15,612 nt of DNA from an uncultured Eubacterium sp. (GTDB lineage: Bacteria > Bacillota > Clostridia > Peptostreptococcales > Anaerovoracaceae). The notes beneath the pieces are model-generated. The model ran no database searches. It saw only the letters and a list, made by a program, of their open reading frames with translations, and was not told where the DNA came from. Shown here piece after piece: positions 8,025-15,612 of the stretch. The stretch covers positions 1 through 15,612 of the forward strand of contig CALCKF010000085.1 of the NCBI GenBank assembly GCA_937966095.1, written 5' to 3'. Position numbers and translations under genes: made by a program. The first letter of the stretch is position 1. Each line of letters starts with the position of its first letter.

Positions 8025-8543
8025 CTATGCCCTTTCTCTGATCTCCGCTAGGATCTGCTTTACGGAATCCTTTGTGAGATTACCGTATGTTTCATCTCCT
8101 TCTGCGCTCTTTACCATCATGACAGGAGCCAGTGAACAACATCCCAGACATGCGACATTGTTCAGCGTAAATACACCATCATCAGTCGTCTCCCCATCCT
8201 TGATATCAAGATATTCGCATACAGCCTCTTCTATAATTTCGGAACCGTTGACATGACATGCAGTCCCCTGACATAGCATTATCAAATATTTGCCGATCGG
8301 TTTGAGTCTGAACTGTGCGTAGAATGTTGCCACACCATAGATTTTTGCAGGTTTTATACCTGTTACTTCGGATATATAGTTGATGGCATCCATCGAAAGA
8401 TATCCATAAATATCCTGAGTTTTCTGCAAAATGGTAATCAGGCTACCGGGTACTTTTGCATACTGCTCCAATACGGGAGCCAGATCCTTGAACTGAGCTT
8501 CCCTATTTTGAGTGCAATTGCAATCACAACCTTTTTCACTCAT
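8025..8543 (-). CDS. nuoE: NuoE/HydC-like [2Fe-2S] thioredoxin-fold subunit
   Basis: Small electron-transfer subunit (172 residues) that normally sits against NuoF and carries one [2Fe-2S] cluster. A helical N-terminal half (about 15-75, including VPGSLITILQ and GVATFYAQF) is followed by a thioredoxin-like domain. Its four ligands are spaced as the family requires: Cys91-x4-Cys96 and Cys132-x3-Cys136, in CQGTAC and CLGCC. The frame is open further upstream to an ATG at 8606. However, AGGAGG lies 7 bases before the ATG at 8543, and the extra 21 residues look non-coding, so 8543 is chosen. The first residues, MSEKGCDCNC, hold three cysteines (6, 8, 10) that are not standard ligands. This is the first gene of the redox operon, with the promoter just upstream. 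The symbol is by family only; no membrane complex I genes are present. Confidence 0.93.
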   Translation of the reverse strand: MSEKGCDCNCTQNREAQFKDLAPVLEQYAKVPGSLITILQKTQDIYGYLSMDAINYISEVTGIKPAKIYGVATFYAQFRLKPIGKYLIMLCQGTACHVNGSEIIEEAVCEYLDIKDGETTDDGVFTLNNVACLGCCSLAPVMMVKSAEGDETYGNLTKDSVKQILAEIRERA

Positions 8544-8596
8544 GTTAGTTCCTCCTATTGATCCTCTTATCTTATTAATTTTGACTAGACAATATA

Positions 8597-8625
8597 ATTG
8601 TATCAAATTTAGTACCGAAAATCAA
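8597..8625 (-). promoter_or_regulatory. Sigma-A-type promoter of the nuoE-nuoF-fusion operon
   Basis: On the minus strand, -35 TTGATT (8620-8625) is followed by a 17-base spacer and -10 TACAAT (8597-8602, 5 of 6). The predicted transcript starts near 8590 and has a leader of about 47 bases before the nuoE ATG. The -35 is imperfect, which suits a promoter helped by an activator. Confidence 0.6.
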
Positions 8626-8629
8626 TATT

Positions 8630-8662
8630 AGACATGATGTCTCATGATACTGCAAATTGCAG
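8630..8662. promoter_or_regulatory. Two 13-bp palindromes upstream of the nuoE promoter (candidate operators)
   Basis: AGACAT-G-ATGTCT (8630-8642) and CTGCAA-A-TTGCAG (8650-8662) are each perfect 6+6 dyads around one central base. Their centres are 20 bp apart, close to two helical turns, and both lie just upstream of the -35 element. A further overlapping dyad, CATGA-TGTC-TCATG (8633-8646), shares bases with the first. The position suits an activator, but the two half-sites differ, so one protein need not bind both. I do not recognise the regulator. Confidence 0.4.
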
Positions 8663-8687
8663 CGTTTCAACGTATATGCAAAACTGA

Positions 8688-8736
8688 ATAAAAAATACGG
8701 AATCTCCAGTTCACATATCTCCTGAAGTTCCGCATT
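8688..8736 (-). terminator. Rho-independent terminator after the 116-residue orphan gene
   Basis: On the minus strand AATGCGGAA (8728-8736) pairs with TTCCGTATT (8694-8702). This gives a 9-bp stem with one G-U pair, extended inward past a mismatch by three more pairs (8725-8727 with 8704-8706, one of them G-U). It is followed by TTTTATTC. It lies about 50 bases after the orphan gene stop and upstream of the nuoE promoter, so it insulates the two units. Confidence 0.7.
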
Positions 8737-8785
8737 TATTGAAGCCCTTTGGCAAAATCCAGTTGCCGGCATCATGATGTCGGCA

Positions 8786-9136
8786 TTATGCTTTTAAAGC
8801 ATCGACAAGCTCTTCAAAACTCATCGTCATAAATATCTCATCTTCATGTATACCTCGAGGATTACCGTAATCCTTCAGATCTTTTATCTGTCCGATCATA
8901 TACTTTCCGTTTTCATAATCCTCATCTTTCACACATGCGAAGATATATTCGCTTATATTCCATTTTACAAAATTGGTTATCTCGGCATCTACATCTCCAT
9001 CAGTTTCAACAAACCAGAACGCTCTCGAATCATCTTCTTTTTCCATCTGCATTATATAGGCATATTTTACAGGGGTGACTCCCATTTCTGCATTTATATC
9101 TCTTTCAGACAGCTGTTCCATAAATTTATCTTTCAT
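8786..9136 (-). CDS. Small acidic protein of unknown function
   Basis: A 116-residue protein I do not recognise. It is rich in Asp, Glu, Met and aromatic residues, with no signal peptide, membrane segment or cysteine cluster; the single cysteine is in FACVKDEDYE. The middle looks like alternating strands (KYAYIMQMEKED, AFWFVETDGDVDAEI, YIFACVKDED), and the end, SFEELVDALKA, looks like a helix, so a small alpha/beta cytoplasmic fold is likely. GAGG stands about 8 bases before the ATG at 9136. It has its own promoter upstream and terminator downstream, so it appears to be a single-gene unit. That arrangement and the well-formed ribosome binding site are the main reasons for believing it is real. 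Its position between holA and the redox operon gives no clear clue to function. Confidence 0.75.
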   Translation of the reverse strand: MKDKFMEQLSERDINAEMGVTPVKYAYIMQMEKEDDSRAFWFVETDGDVDAEITNFVKWNISEYIFACVKDEDYENGKYMIGQIKDLKDYGNPRGIHEDEIFMTMSFEELVDALKA

Positions 9137-9186
9137 TATATTACCTCGCTTTGACTATAAGCACTCCAAAACAAAATCATAAAAAT

Positions 9187-9215
9187 ATAATAGCCCATTT
9201 TAAAACAAAAATCAA
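9187..9215 (-). promoter_or_regulatory. Promoter of the 116-residue orphan gene
   Basis: On the minus strand, -35 TTGATT (9210-9215), a 17-base spacer and -10 TATTAT (9187-9192, 5 of 6) precede the ATG at 9136 by about 50 bases. The -35 and spacer length match those of the nuoE promoter. I see no convincing terminator between the holA stop and this promoter, so read-through from holA is also possible. Confidence 0.5.
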
Positions 9216-9259
9216 ACGATAAGACCTCCGGTAAACATATACTGCCATCCCAGAGTGCA

Positions 9260-10330
9260 TTATAATCCTGCAATAAAATATTCCAGAGCCAGATTTCCCT
9301 CAAACAGTCCTGTTTTTATATTCATGTCAACATCATATGCTGCAGAAAGGGACCTCCTCAAATCTTCCATTGAAAAATGCCCTGAAGCACCCAAAGCTTT
9401 TTTTACTCTGAACTGATGTATTCCCAGGTGCTTCTGCATATCTGTCATGGACATCCCCTCTTCTTTCATCTCCTTTACCGAAAGCATCAACTCCAGCTGA
9501 TTCGTTATCATTCTCAGCAGATTGAAGACCGGCATACCGGAAACAAGGAGATTATGCAGCAGTCTGAATGCTTCATCCTTTCTGTTGCGTCCTATAGCAT
9601 CAAGCATCGCAAACACGTTGTTCTCAGGATTTACAGCCAGTATGCCGTCCACATCATCCATGGAGATCTCTTCAGCCCTGCCGCTGTGTGCTATCATCTT
9701 TTTCAGATCATTGTCGAGATTATAAAGGCTGTAATCCACCGTCTTGTTCCCATATCCGCTGTCAGACACTATCCTGTCGACCACATGACGCGAATATCTT
9801 TTTCCTGCACCTTTAAATCTCTTTTCTATAAATCCTTTGAGCTGACCTTCACTAAGAGGCTTAAAGTCATATACACGACCATACTTCTCTACTGCCGCTC
9901 TCAGCCTGTTCTTTCCTTTTCTGCCATCCTCATCATCATGAGACGTTATCAGCAGCATGCTTCCTTCCGGTATCCTCCCCAGATATTCTGTGAATTTTTC
10001 CGTATCCGGCTGGGAAAAGCCCTTTAGCGTACGCCCTCCCGCAGGAGGAAATTCCGGAAGCAGTACTACTTTTCTTTCAGACATAAGACTTACGGTTTCA
10101 AGACTTTCAATTATCTTTCCGACAGTAACATCGTCTCCTTCAAGCCTTACAAGATCCAGCTGCATACATTCACTGCAGACATATTTTTTTATTATTGCAT
10201 CCGAATACCATTTTATAAGGTATTCTTCCTGGCCGCACAGCAGAACAACTTTGGGCAGCATTTCTCCTTTCATATCTTTTTCTATAGTTATGAAGGCATG
10301 TTCCGTTTTCCTCTGAAAGTCATATGACAT
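9260..10330 (-). CDS. holA: DNA polymerase III subunit delta
   Basis: Clamp-loader subunit that opens the beta sliding clamp during replication. The 356 residues are a normal length. The N-terminal AAA+-like domain has the family motif GQEEYL (33-38), and the segment ERKVVLLPEF (85-94) fits the usual strand after the clamp-binding region. The C-terminal collar domain shows NPENNVFAMLDAI (224-236), then GMPVFNLLRMITNQLELML (255-273), and ends with IKTGLFEGNLALEYFI (338-353), which matches the conserved delta terminus. As expected for delta, there is no functional Walker A motif. It begins 3 bases after the comEC stop; the nearest ribosome binding site is a weak AGG about 7 bases upstream inside the end of comEC, so translation is probably coupled. 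The comEC-holA order is a common Firmicute arrangement, usually followed by rpsT, which is not present here. Confidence 0.93.
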   Translation of the reverse strand: MSYDFQRKTEHAFITIEKDMKGEMLPKVVLLCGQEEYLIKWYSDAIIKKYVCSECMQLDLVRLEGDDVTVGKIIESLETVSLMSERKVVLLPEFPPAGGRTLKGFSQPDTEKFTEYLGRIPEGSMLLITSHDDEDGRKGKNRLRAAVEKYGRVYDFKPLSEGQLKGFIEKRFKGAGKRYSRHVVDRIVSDSGYGNKTVDYSLYNLDNDLKKMIAHSGRAEEISMDDVDGILAVNPENNVFAMLDAIGRNRKDEAFRLLHNLLVSGMPVFNLLRMITNQLELMLSVKEMKEEGMSMTDMQKHLGIHQFRVKKALGASGHFSMEDLRRSLSAAYDVDMNIKTGLFEGNLALEYFIAGL

Positions 10331-10333
10331 TAT

Positions 10334-12700
10334 CTACCTGTCTTTCTCCATCTTAATCGCTTGAGCGTTATATCCGTTTTTTAAGTCAAATGCAACAGCT
10401 CCGTTTTTATCATTTCTATATATCATTATACCCTTTCTTCTATAATTTTCAATCACTCCTTCATCCGGGTGTCCAAAGCTGTTTTTTCCCACCTGGAAAA
10501 CCGCATACTCCGGATCTGCAGCTTCGACGAATTCCTCACAGTAACTGTATCTGCTGCCATGATGAGGCACTTTCAGCACACTACATTTCAATCTGCCTCC
10601 CCACTTGTCAGCAAGGTAAGACTGACACTCCGTGTCTATATCTCCCGTTAGCAGTACAGAATACCGATCTGTGATCAGCTTAAGTATAAGGCTCATTTCG
10701 TTTTCATCCTCATCATCAGACAGCATGTCGGCATACTGCTTTTCTGTTCTCTTCTCAGGCCACAGCACATCTAAAGACCATCTGTCCGAAAGCTTCAGGT
10801 TCTGACCCATATGGACATAAACTATATCTTCACGTGACATACCCGTCTCTTTCATAACCTTTTTCTCAATCTTCCTGTTGCCATCATATATAAACAGCTT
10901 TTTGACCATCCCCAAACGGCAAAGTTCCGCTGCCCCTTTATAATGATCGGTATGCAGATGTGTGACGAATATACCATCAAGCATGTCTGTACCGTTTTTC
11001 AGGAGATAAGGTCTCAACACCTTACGGCCTATATCATATCCGTCGCTTCCTCCCCCATCAATAAGATAATTTTCACCGGTTTCAGTACGTAAATGTATAC
11101 AATCCCCCTGTCCCACATCCACAAATATCACCTCCGCATCGTCAAACGGTTCACGATTTATCTTTCCCAGAATCATCGATATGGAAACCGATATGATCAA
11201 AGTAAAGATAATCATCTTCTTTCCCTTTCTGATGACAGCAAGTCTCCCTTCCTCTGACAAGAAAAGAATCACAGCTATATAATATAACGATATATATTTG
11301 ATATCCGGGCTTGTCACATTGAAAACTGTGATCCCGTCCATGACCGTCGCATGATTCAATTCGGTAATCAAATCGCAAAATATCTTCATCATTCCTGCCA
11401 ACACCTGAAAAAGATATGGGCAGGTCTCCGCAACCACTATCGATACTATCCCCAGAGGAACGACAAGCCCGGCTATAAATATTATCGGTATGTTTACAAA
11501 CACCGCAGCGACAGAAAAGTAATTGAAATTATATGCTACATATGGTGCGATCCCTGCCTGTATTGCTATACCTCCAAGCAATATGCCCTTATATGCCCTG
11601 TTTACAACGGGCATTATCAAAACTATTGAAAATATTGCTATAAATGACATCTGAAATCCTGTATTATACAGATACATAGGATTTTTTAGCAGCATCATAA
11701 GAGCTGCAATGAGTGCTGCCGAACACAGATCATACCTTTTATGGTTTATGGACGCAAAGATATGAAATCCTATCATTATGACAGCCCGCACCACCGACGG
11801 AGAAAATGAGGCCATCACCGAATAGCATATAAGGAAAAGCATGGCTGCTGTAAAATAAGCTTTTCCCTTTCTCCATATCCATAATCTTGATATGAATCCA
11901 TATACCATCCCTATATGAAGTCCGCTTACAGCCAGTATATGAGCAGTCCCGTTCATCCTGAATTCTTCCAGGACACTTTCGTCAATATCATCTTCCTTCC
12001 CGAAAAGTATGCCCGCCATCATCGATGACGTTTCATTTCCGGCGCATTCTTCAAGCTTCCCGATAAAATTTTCTCTGATGACATGCAGTCTTCCGATCAC
12101 GGTATCTGACCCTGAATCTGTGAGTATTTCAATACTTTCCGCATTTACAGATGTACTTATCCCTATCGTTCTCAGATAAAGTGAATAATCAAAACACCGG
12201 GGATTTTTTCTTCCGTCAGGCTGTCTTATCTCCCCTGTTACACATATCTCATCTCCCGGTATGGGATAATCTGAATGACCGGCATTTTCTTTATCCTTAT
12301 TATCTCGGTAAAAATTCACAAGAATTTTTTCATATTTTCTTCCTGTCCATGATTTTTCTATATCTGTTTTCATTTTCACCTGTATATGCTCCGTATCGCC
12401 TGTACCGTCTTTCACATCTGATTCCATCACTTCTCCTTCCAGACACACTTTTTCTCCATCATCAAACAAAGATGAGCGGTAAGCCCTGTCATCGAGATAA
12501 AAAACTGCTGTTCCAGCTGTATATGAGAACAAGATAAGAAGCATTGCAGTATAAGCGGTCCTGTTGGAAAACTTCATGACCGGCAGTATCGTAACTATGA
12601 CTATAATACCTGTTACCGCATATCCTGTACCAAAGCTGCATGCAATAGCCACTGCTGCTGTAAATGATGCAGTAATATACATAAGCGGACGTCTTATCAT
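10334..12700 (-). CDS. comEC: ComEC/Rec2 family DNA-uptake channel
   Basis: Polytopic membrane protein thought to form the channel that carries single-stranded DNA into competent cells. The 788 residues are full length. N-terminal membrane helices (about 8-70) are followed by a soluble OB-like DUF4131 region (about 80-195). The Competence domain starts with AHILAVSGLHIGM (253-265) and has many helices to about 510. The C-terminal metallo-beta-lactamase domain has DVGQGDC (528-534), the metal motif HLHTDH (581-586), TGDID (685-689) and PHHGS (712-716). All expected metal ligands appear present, so the domain is probably an active nuclease. AAAGG lies about 7 bases before the ATG at 12700. It is the first gene of an operon with holA. 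No comEA or comEB lies next to it, so this window alone does not show natural competence. Confidence 0.95.
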   Translation of the reverse strand: MIRRPLMYITASFTAAVAIACSFGTGYAVTGIIVIVTILPVMKFSNRTAYTAMLLILFSYTAGTAVFYLDDRAYRSSLFDDGEKVCLEGEVMESDVKDGTGDTEHIQVKMKTDIEKSWTGRKYEKILVNFYRDNKDKENAGHSDYPIPGDEICVTGEIRQPDGRKNPRCFDYSLYLRTIGISTSVNAESIEILTDSGSDTVIGRLHVIRENFIGKLEECAGNETSSMMAGILFGKEDDIDESVLEEFRMNGTAHILAVSGLHIGMVYGFISRLWIWRKGKAYFTAAMLFLICYSVMASFSPSVVRAVIMIGFHIFASINHKRYDLCSAALIAALMMLLKNPMYLYNTGFQMSFIAIFSIVLIMPVVNRAYKGILLGGIAIQAGIAPYVAYNFNYFSVAAVFVNIPIIFIAGLVVPLGIVSIVVAETCPYLFQVLAGMMKIFCDLITELNHATVMDGITVFNVTSPDIKYISLYYIAVILFLSEEGRLAVIRKGKKMIIFTLIISVSISMILGKINREPFDDAEVIFVDVGQGDCIHLRTETGENYLIDGGGSDGYDIGRKVLRPYLLKNGTDMLDGIFVTHLHTDHYKGAAELCRLGMVKKLFIYDGNRKIEKKVMKETGMSREDIVYVHMGQNLKLSDRWSLDVLWPEKRTEKQYADMLSDDEDENEMSLILKLITDRYSVLLTGDIDTECQSYLADKWGGRLKCSVLKVPHHGSRYSYCEEFVEAADPEYAVFQVGKNSFGHPDEGVIENYRRKGIMIYRNDKNGAVAFDLKNGYNAQAIKMEKDR

Positions 12701-12741
12701 TTTTGCGCCTTTCTCTAAATCCTGTTTTTACCTTTTTTTAC

Positions 12742-12770
12742 ATATTATTCCATTATGTTGTTTTTGTCAA
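12742..12770 (-). promoter_or_regulatory. Promoter of the comEC-holA operon
   Basis: On the minus strand, a perfect -35 TTGACA (12765-12770) is followed by a 17-base spacer and TAATAT (12742-12747, 4 of 6). It lies about 40 bases upstream of the comEC ATG in the 154-base divergent intergenic region. Confidence 0.65.
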
Positions 12771-12816
12771 GAAGATATAAAACTTCCTTATTTTCTTGTA
12801 CTTTTGATATTTTTAA

Positions 12817-12825
12817 TGTTATAAT
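12817..12825 (+). promoter_or_regulatory. Extended -10 promoter of the penicillin-binding protein gene
   Basis: TG-T-TATAAT is a consensus extended -10 with a perfect TATAAT (12820-12825). A poor -35 candidate, TTGTAC, lies at 12796-12801 with an 18-base spacer. The extended -10 may compensate for it. Transcription would start near 12832, giving a very short leader before the AGGAGG at 12847. Confidence 0.6.
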
Positions 12826-12846
12826 TATGACGGTTAATTCAAGTTT

Positions 12847-12852
12847 AGGAGG
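12847..12852 (+). promoter_or_regulatory. Ribosome binding site that favours a TTG start
   Basis: A perfect AGGAGG stands only 2 bases before an in-frame ATG at 12855 but 8 bases before the in-frame TTG at 12861. Normal spacing favours TTG. Confidence 0.6.
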
Positions 12853-12860
12853 AAATGGGT

Positions 12861-15612
12861 TTGTCTGATAGATACAACAAAAATAATAACGACGATATAA
12901 ATGAATTTTTTGCACAGTTTGATCAGGTCACCGAAACCGGGGATAATACGCGCAGCCGAAGAAGCGACAGCAGTTCCTCAGCTGCCGGAGGAAGCAGGAA
13001 TATGCGTTCCTCAAGAAAATCCAGGAACAGTTCATCCATAAGATCTCGTATTTCAGGAAAAGGCGGCAAATCTCAGAAAAAGAATACCGTGCCTGCAGAT
13101 CCCGGAAAGAGTTCCCACAATGTCCTCAAGGTCATAGGACTCCTGTTTCTGGCAGTTATAATGGCTGTGGGCATCTATGTGGGTGTCGTTTTTGCCACAG
13201 CACCTAAAGTCAACACCGACGATATATATTCGATGCTTTCACAGCGTTCAGTACTGTATGATGCAGACGGAAACGAGATAGAGAATCTTTATTTTTCAGA
13301 AGGCAACAGAACTATAGTGGATTATGAAGATATCCCAGAGGATATGGTCAACGCCGTTGTTGCGATAGAAGACAAGACATTCTGGGATCATAACGGCTTC
13401 AACTTCATCAGGATGATGGGAGCCATCAAAGACAGTATTTTCGGCGGCGGACAGATAAGCGGCACCAGCACGGTCACGCAGCAGCTTGCCAGAAATGTAT
13501 ATCTTTCTGAAATAAAAAGCCAGCGAAGCCTGAACCGAAAGATATCTGAAGCCTATTGTACAATAATCCTTGAAAAGAATCTTTCAAAGGAAGATATAAT
13601 GGAAGCTTATCTGAACACCATATATCTTGGCTTCAACTCATACGGGATACAGGCTGCGGCACAGTCATATTTCTCGAAAAATGTACAGGACCTCGATGTT
13701 ATAGAATGTGCTGCTCTTGCAGCTCTGCCTCAGTCACCTGATACATACGCTCTTGTAAAGGCTGATTACGAGAACTCAAATTCAGGATCGCTTCCTACGA
13801 TATCAAGCACTGATACGGTTACATATCTTTACAACGGTGATATCACTAAAGAAAGACGCGATTCCATCATTAACAATATGTATTCCGAAGGATTCATAAG
13901 TTCGGAAGAGAAGGATGCTGCCCTCAATGATGATCTTAAAAACCATATAAAGATCGGTATATCATCAAGTTCCGGCATATCATCGTATTTCACTGATTAC
14001 GTAGTGAGTCAGCTGACTGATGATATAGTTTCAGAATACGGCATAAGCGAAGCAGATGCGCAGAACATGATATACACAAACGGACTTAAGATATATACTA
14101 CAATGGATTCCGGCATACAACAGATAGTCGAGGATGAATTCAGAGACGACAGTAATTTCTCAGGTGTTGCCGGAGCCAGGACCAACAGTTCCGGCGATCT
14201 GCTGGATGACAGCGGAAAAATAATGCTCTATGACTATTCTCATTATTTCAACGATAATGACGAATTTACCCTTAAGAGCGGTGAATATACTATGGAAAGT
14301 GACGGCAGCATGAAGATACTGGCCGGCAAACGTCTCAATATATACAAAACCGAAGTCAACGGAGAGCCTGATGTCAGCATAGAGTTCAAGGGGATGTACA
14401 CAAGGGACAACGGTTCTTTCTACTTCATCGAAAGCGGAGCTCTTTCTATACCTCAGGGCTATAAAACCGTAGATAATGACGGTAATGTCATAATATCCGC
14501 TCAATTTTTCACCGACTATCCTGACTTCTTTGTAAAAAGCGGAGATGATTATGTTGTTTCCAGTGCAAACTACAGTCTGAAGCAGAAGATACGGCAACCT
14601 CAGGCTGCTATGGTGATAATGGAGAACTCTACAGGCGAAATAAAGGCAATGATAGGAGGACGCGGAACTACAGGAAAACAGCTTTACAACAGAGCAATAA
14701 ATCCTAGACAGCCGGGGTCTTCCATAAAGCCTATAGCAGTGTATGGCCCTGCACTCCAAATGAGTTACGAATATGAAAAAGACGGAAAGACCATGAGTCT
14801 TGATAACAGTGACGGAAGCAACTGGGGATCCTATATCACGGCAGGAAGTATAATAAACGATGCTGCAATGCGTTTTAACGGCAAAACATGGCCAAAGAAT
14901 TTCTATTCCGGATACAGAGGCCAGATGACCTTCAGAACCGCTCTGCAGCAGTCGGTAAACGTGTGCGCCGTAAAGATATATCAGCAGATAGGGCCTGACT
15001 ATTCATCATCTATGCTGAAAAAAGTAGGTATATCGACGCTTGACGATGAAGGAGATGTCAATGATCTCAATCCGGCAGCACTTGCACTCGGAGGTATGTC
15101 CAATGGTATCACACCGCTGGATCTTACTGCCGCCTATGCCACTTTCCCTAACGGAGGTGAATATAAAGAGCCTATATCCTATACAAAGGTCCTCAATTCA
15201 AATGATGAAGTTCTGTTCGAAAAAACTGCGGAAGGAGAACAGGTTTACAATGAAGGTGTTGCGTGGATAATGACGGATATACTGCGTACTGTAGTTTCTC
15301 AAGGTATAGCCGGAAATGCCAGCATAGGATCTCAGCCTGTCGGAGGTAAGACCGGTACTACTGACAACAACTATGATATATGGTTTTCAGGTTTCACTCC
15401 ACAATACACTGCAGCATTGTGGATGGGAAATGACATGAATATGAAGCTTACTTCAAGCAGTGCTACTGCTGCAGCATTCTGGTCACAGATAATGGGAAGA
15501 GTGTGTGAAGGTCTTCCTAGAGGATCATTTGGAGAAAAGCCTGATAATGTAGTCACAGTCGGAGGCGAATATTATACAGATGGCACTTACTCAAGAGTAA
15601 GCCTTACCCCAT
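12861..15612 (+). CDS. Class A penicillin-binding protein, bifunctional transglycosylase/transpeptidase (3' end missing)
   Basis: Membrane-anchored enzyme that polymerises and cross-links peptidoglycan; 917 residues are visible and the frame leaves the window open. Numbering from the TTG: a cytoplasmic tail rich in Ser, Arg and Lys (about 30-88) precedes one membrane helix (about 89-112). The GT51 domain has EDKTFWDHNG (170-179, catalytic Glu170), GTSTVTQQLARN (201-212), RKISEA (226-231) and YLNTIYLGFNSYGI (250-263). A linker (about 300-430) and a strand-rich domain (about 435-575) follow, the latter perhaps the OB-like insert of clostridial PBP1. The transpeptidase has SSIK (620-623, nucleophile Ser620), SVN (698-700) and KTG (830-832), so all catalytic motifs are intact. 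The alternative ATG start at 12855 would add two residues. It is transcribed divergently from comEC. It resembles the PonA/PBP1a group, but I give no symbol because several class A PBPs can exist in one genome. Confidence 0.93.
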   Translation, partial: MSDRYNKNNNDDINEFFAQFDQVTETGDNTRSRRSDSSSSAAGGSRNMRSSRKSRNSSSIRSRISGKGGKSQKKNTVPADPGKSSHNVLKVIGLLFLAVIMAVGIYVGVVFATAPKVNTDDIYSMLSQRSVLYDADGNEIENLYFSEGNRTIVDYEDIPEDMVNAVVAIEDKTFWDHNGFNFIRMMGAIKDSIFGGGQISGTSTVTQQLARNVYLSEIKSQRSLNRKISEAYCTIILEKNLSKEDIMEAYLNTIYLGFNSYGIQAAAQSYFSKNVQDLDVIECAALAALPQSPDTYALVKADYENSNSGSLPTISSTDTVTYLYNGDITKERRDSIINNMYSEGFISSEEKDAALNDDLKNHIKIGISSSSGISSYFTDYVVSQLTDDIVSEYGISEADAQNMIYTNGLKIYTTMDSGIQQIVEDEFRDDSNFSGVAGARTNSSGDLLDDSGKIMLYDYSHYFNDNDEFTLKSGEYTMESDGSMKILAGKRLNIYKTEVNGEPDVSIEFKGMYTRDNGSFYFIESGALSIPQGYKTVDNDGNVIISAQFFTDYPDFFVKSGDDYVVSSANYSLKQKIRQPQAAMVIMENSTGEIKAMIGGRGTTGKQLYNRAINPRQPGSSIKPIAVYGPALQMSYEYEKDGKTMSLDNSDGSNWGSYITAGSIINDAAMRFNGKTWPKNFYSGYRGQMTFRTALQQSVNVCAVKIYQQIGPDYSSSMLKKVGISTLDDEGDVNDLNPAALALGGMSNGITPLDLTAAYATFPNGGEYKEPISYTKVLNSNDEVLFEKTAEGEQVYNEGVAWIMTDILRTVVSQGIAGNASIGSQPVGGKTGTTDNNYDIWFSGFTPQYTAALWMGNDMNMKLTSSSATAAAFWSQIMGRVCEGLPRGSFGEKPDNVVTVGGEYYTDGTYSRVSLTP

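Noticed and set aside
2741..8543. Respiratory complex I operon
   Set aside because: Only NuoE/F/G-like subunits are present, with no NuoA-D or NuoH-N genes. The terminator and promoters show that the three-gene operon is complete.
8575..8775. A 66-codon minus-strand ORF upstream of nuoE
   Set aside because: It spans the orphan gene terminator, the palindromes and the nuoE promoter, and has no good ribosome binding site.
8764..8785. Hairpin directly after the orphan gene stop, considered as the terminator
   Set aside because: There is no U-run right after the stem on the minus strand; the hairpin at 8694-8736 with a T-rich tail is the better terminator.
14160..14759. A 199-codon minus-strand open frame
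   Set aside because: It is antisense to the intact penicillin-binding protein gene; the low-quality composition and lack of a ribosome binding site mark it as a shadow.

Overview
The window looks like part of the chromosome of an anaerobic, fermentative member of the Firmicutes, most likely class Clostridia. The evidence is the moderately low GC content, strong AGGAGG-type ribosome binding sites, a comEC-holA pair, soluble NuoE/NuoF-type flavoprotein subunits without any membrane complex I genes, and proteins rich in iron-sulfur clusters. Genus cannot be assigned from the sequence alone. I see no tRNA, rRNA, CRISPR array, insertion sequence or prophage gene.

Layout. Positions 1-2501 (minus strand) hold a MacB/FtsX-type ABC exporter operon: an ATPase gene followed by a large permease gene that runs off the left edge. 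A promoter and a possible 15-codon leader ORF precede it. A strong hairpin terminator (2645-2697) separates it from the next operon. Positions 2741-8543 (minus) hold a three-gene redox operon in the order nuoE-like, nuoF-like, then a 1169-residue fusion protein. A sigma-A-like promoter and two 13-bp palindromes lie upstream. Positions 8688-9215 hold a small acidic orphan protein with its own promoter and terminator. Positions 9260-12770 (minus) hold comEC and holA, 3 bases apart, behind a good promoter. A divergent promoter then drives a class A penicillin-binding protein gene (plus strand, 12861 to the right edge, 3' end missing).

The most interesting part is the redox operon. NuoE-like and NuoF-like subunits form an NADH/FMN module. 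The large subunit joins a NuoG-like [2Fe-2S] domain, an NfnB/GltD-like FAD and NADPH domain, two [4Fe-4S] ferredoxin clusters and a formate-dehydrogenase-like domain. That last domain keeps its [4Fe-4S] motif, but I see no catalytic Sec/Cys, and the C-terminal pterin-binding domain is missing. The likely job is a soluble NADH/NADPH/ferredoxin transhydrogenase resembling the Stn (Sporomusa-type Nfn) class, rather than a formate dehydrogenase, hydrogenase or complex I. This is inference from domain content. The remaining genes are ordinary housekeeping functions: export, DNA uptake, replication clamp loading and cell-wall synthesis.
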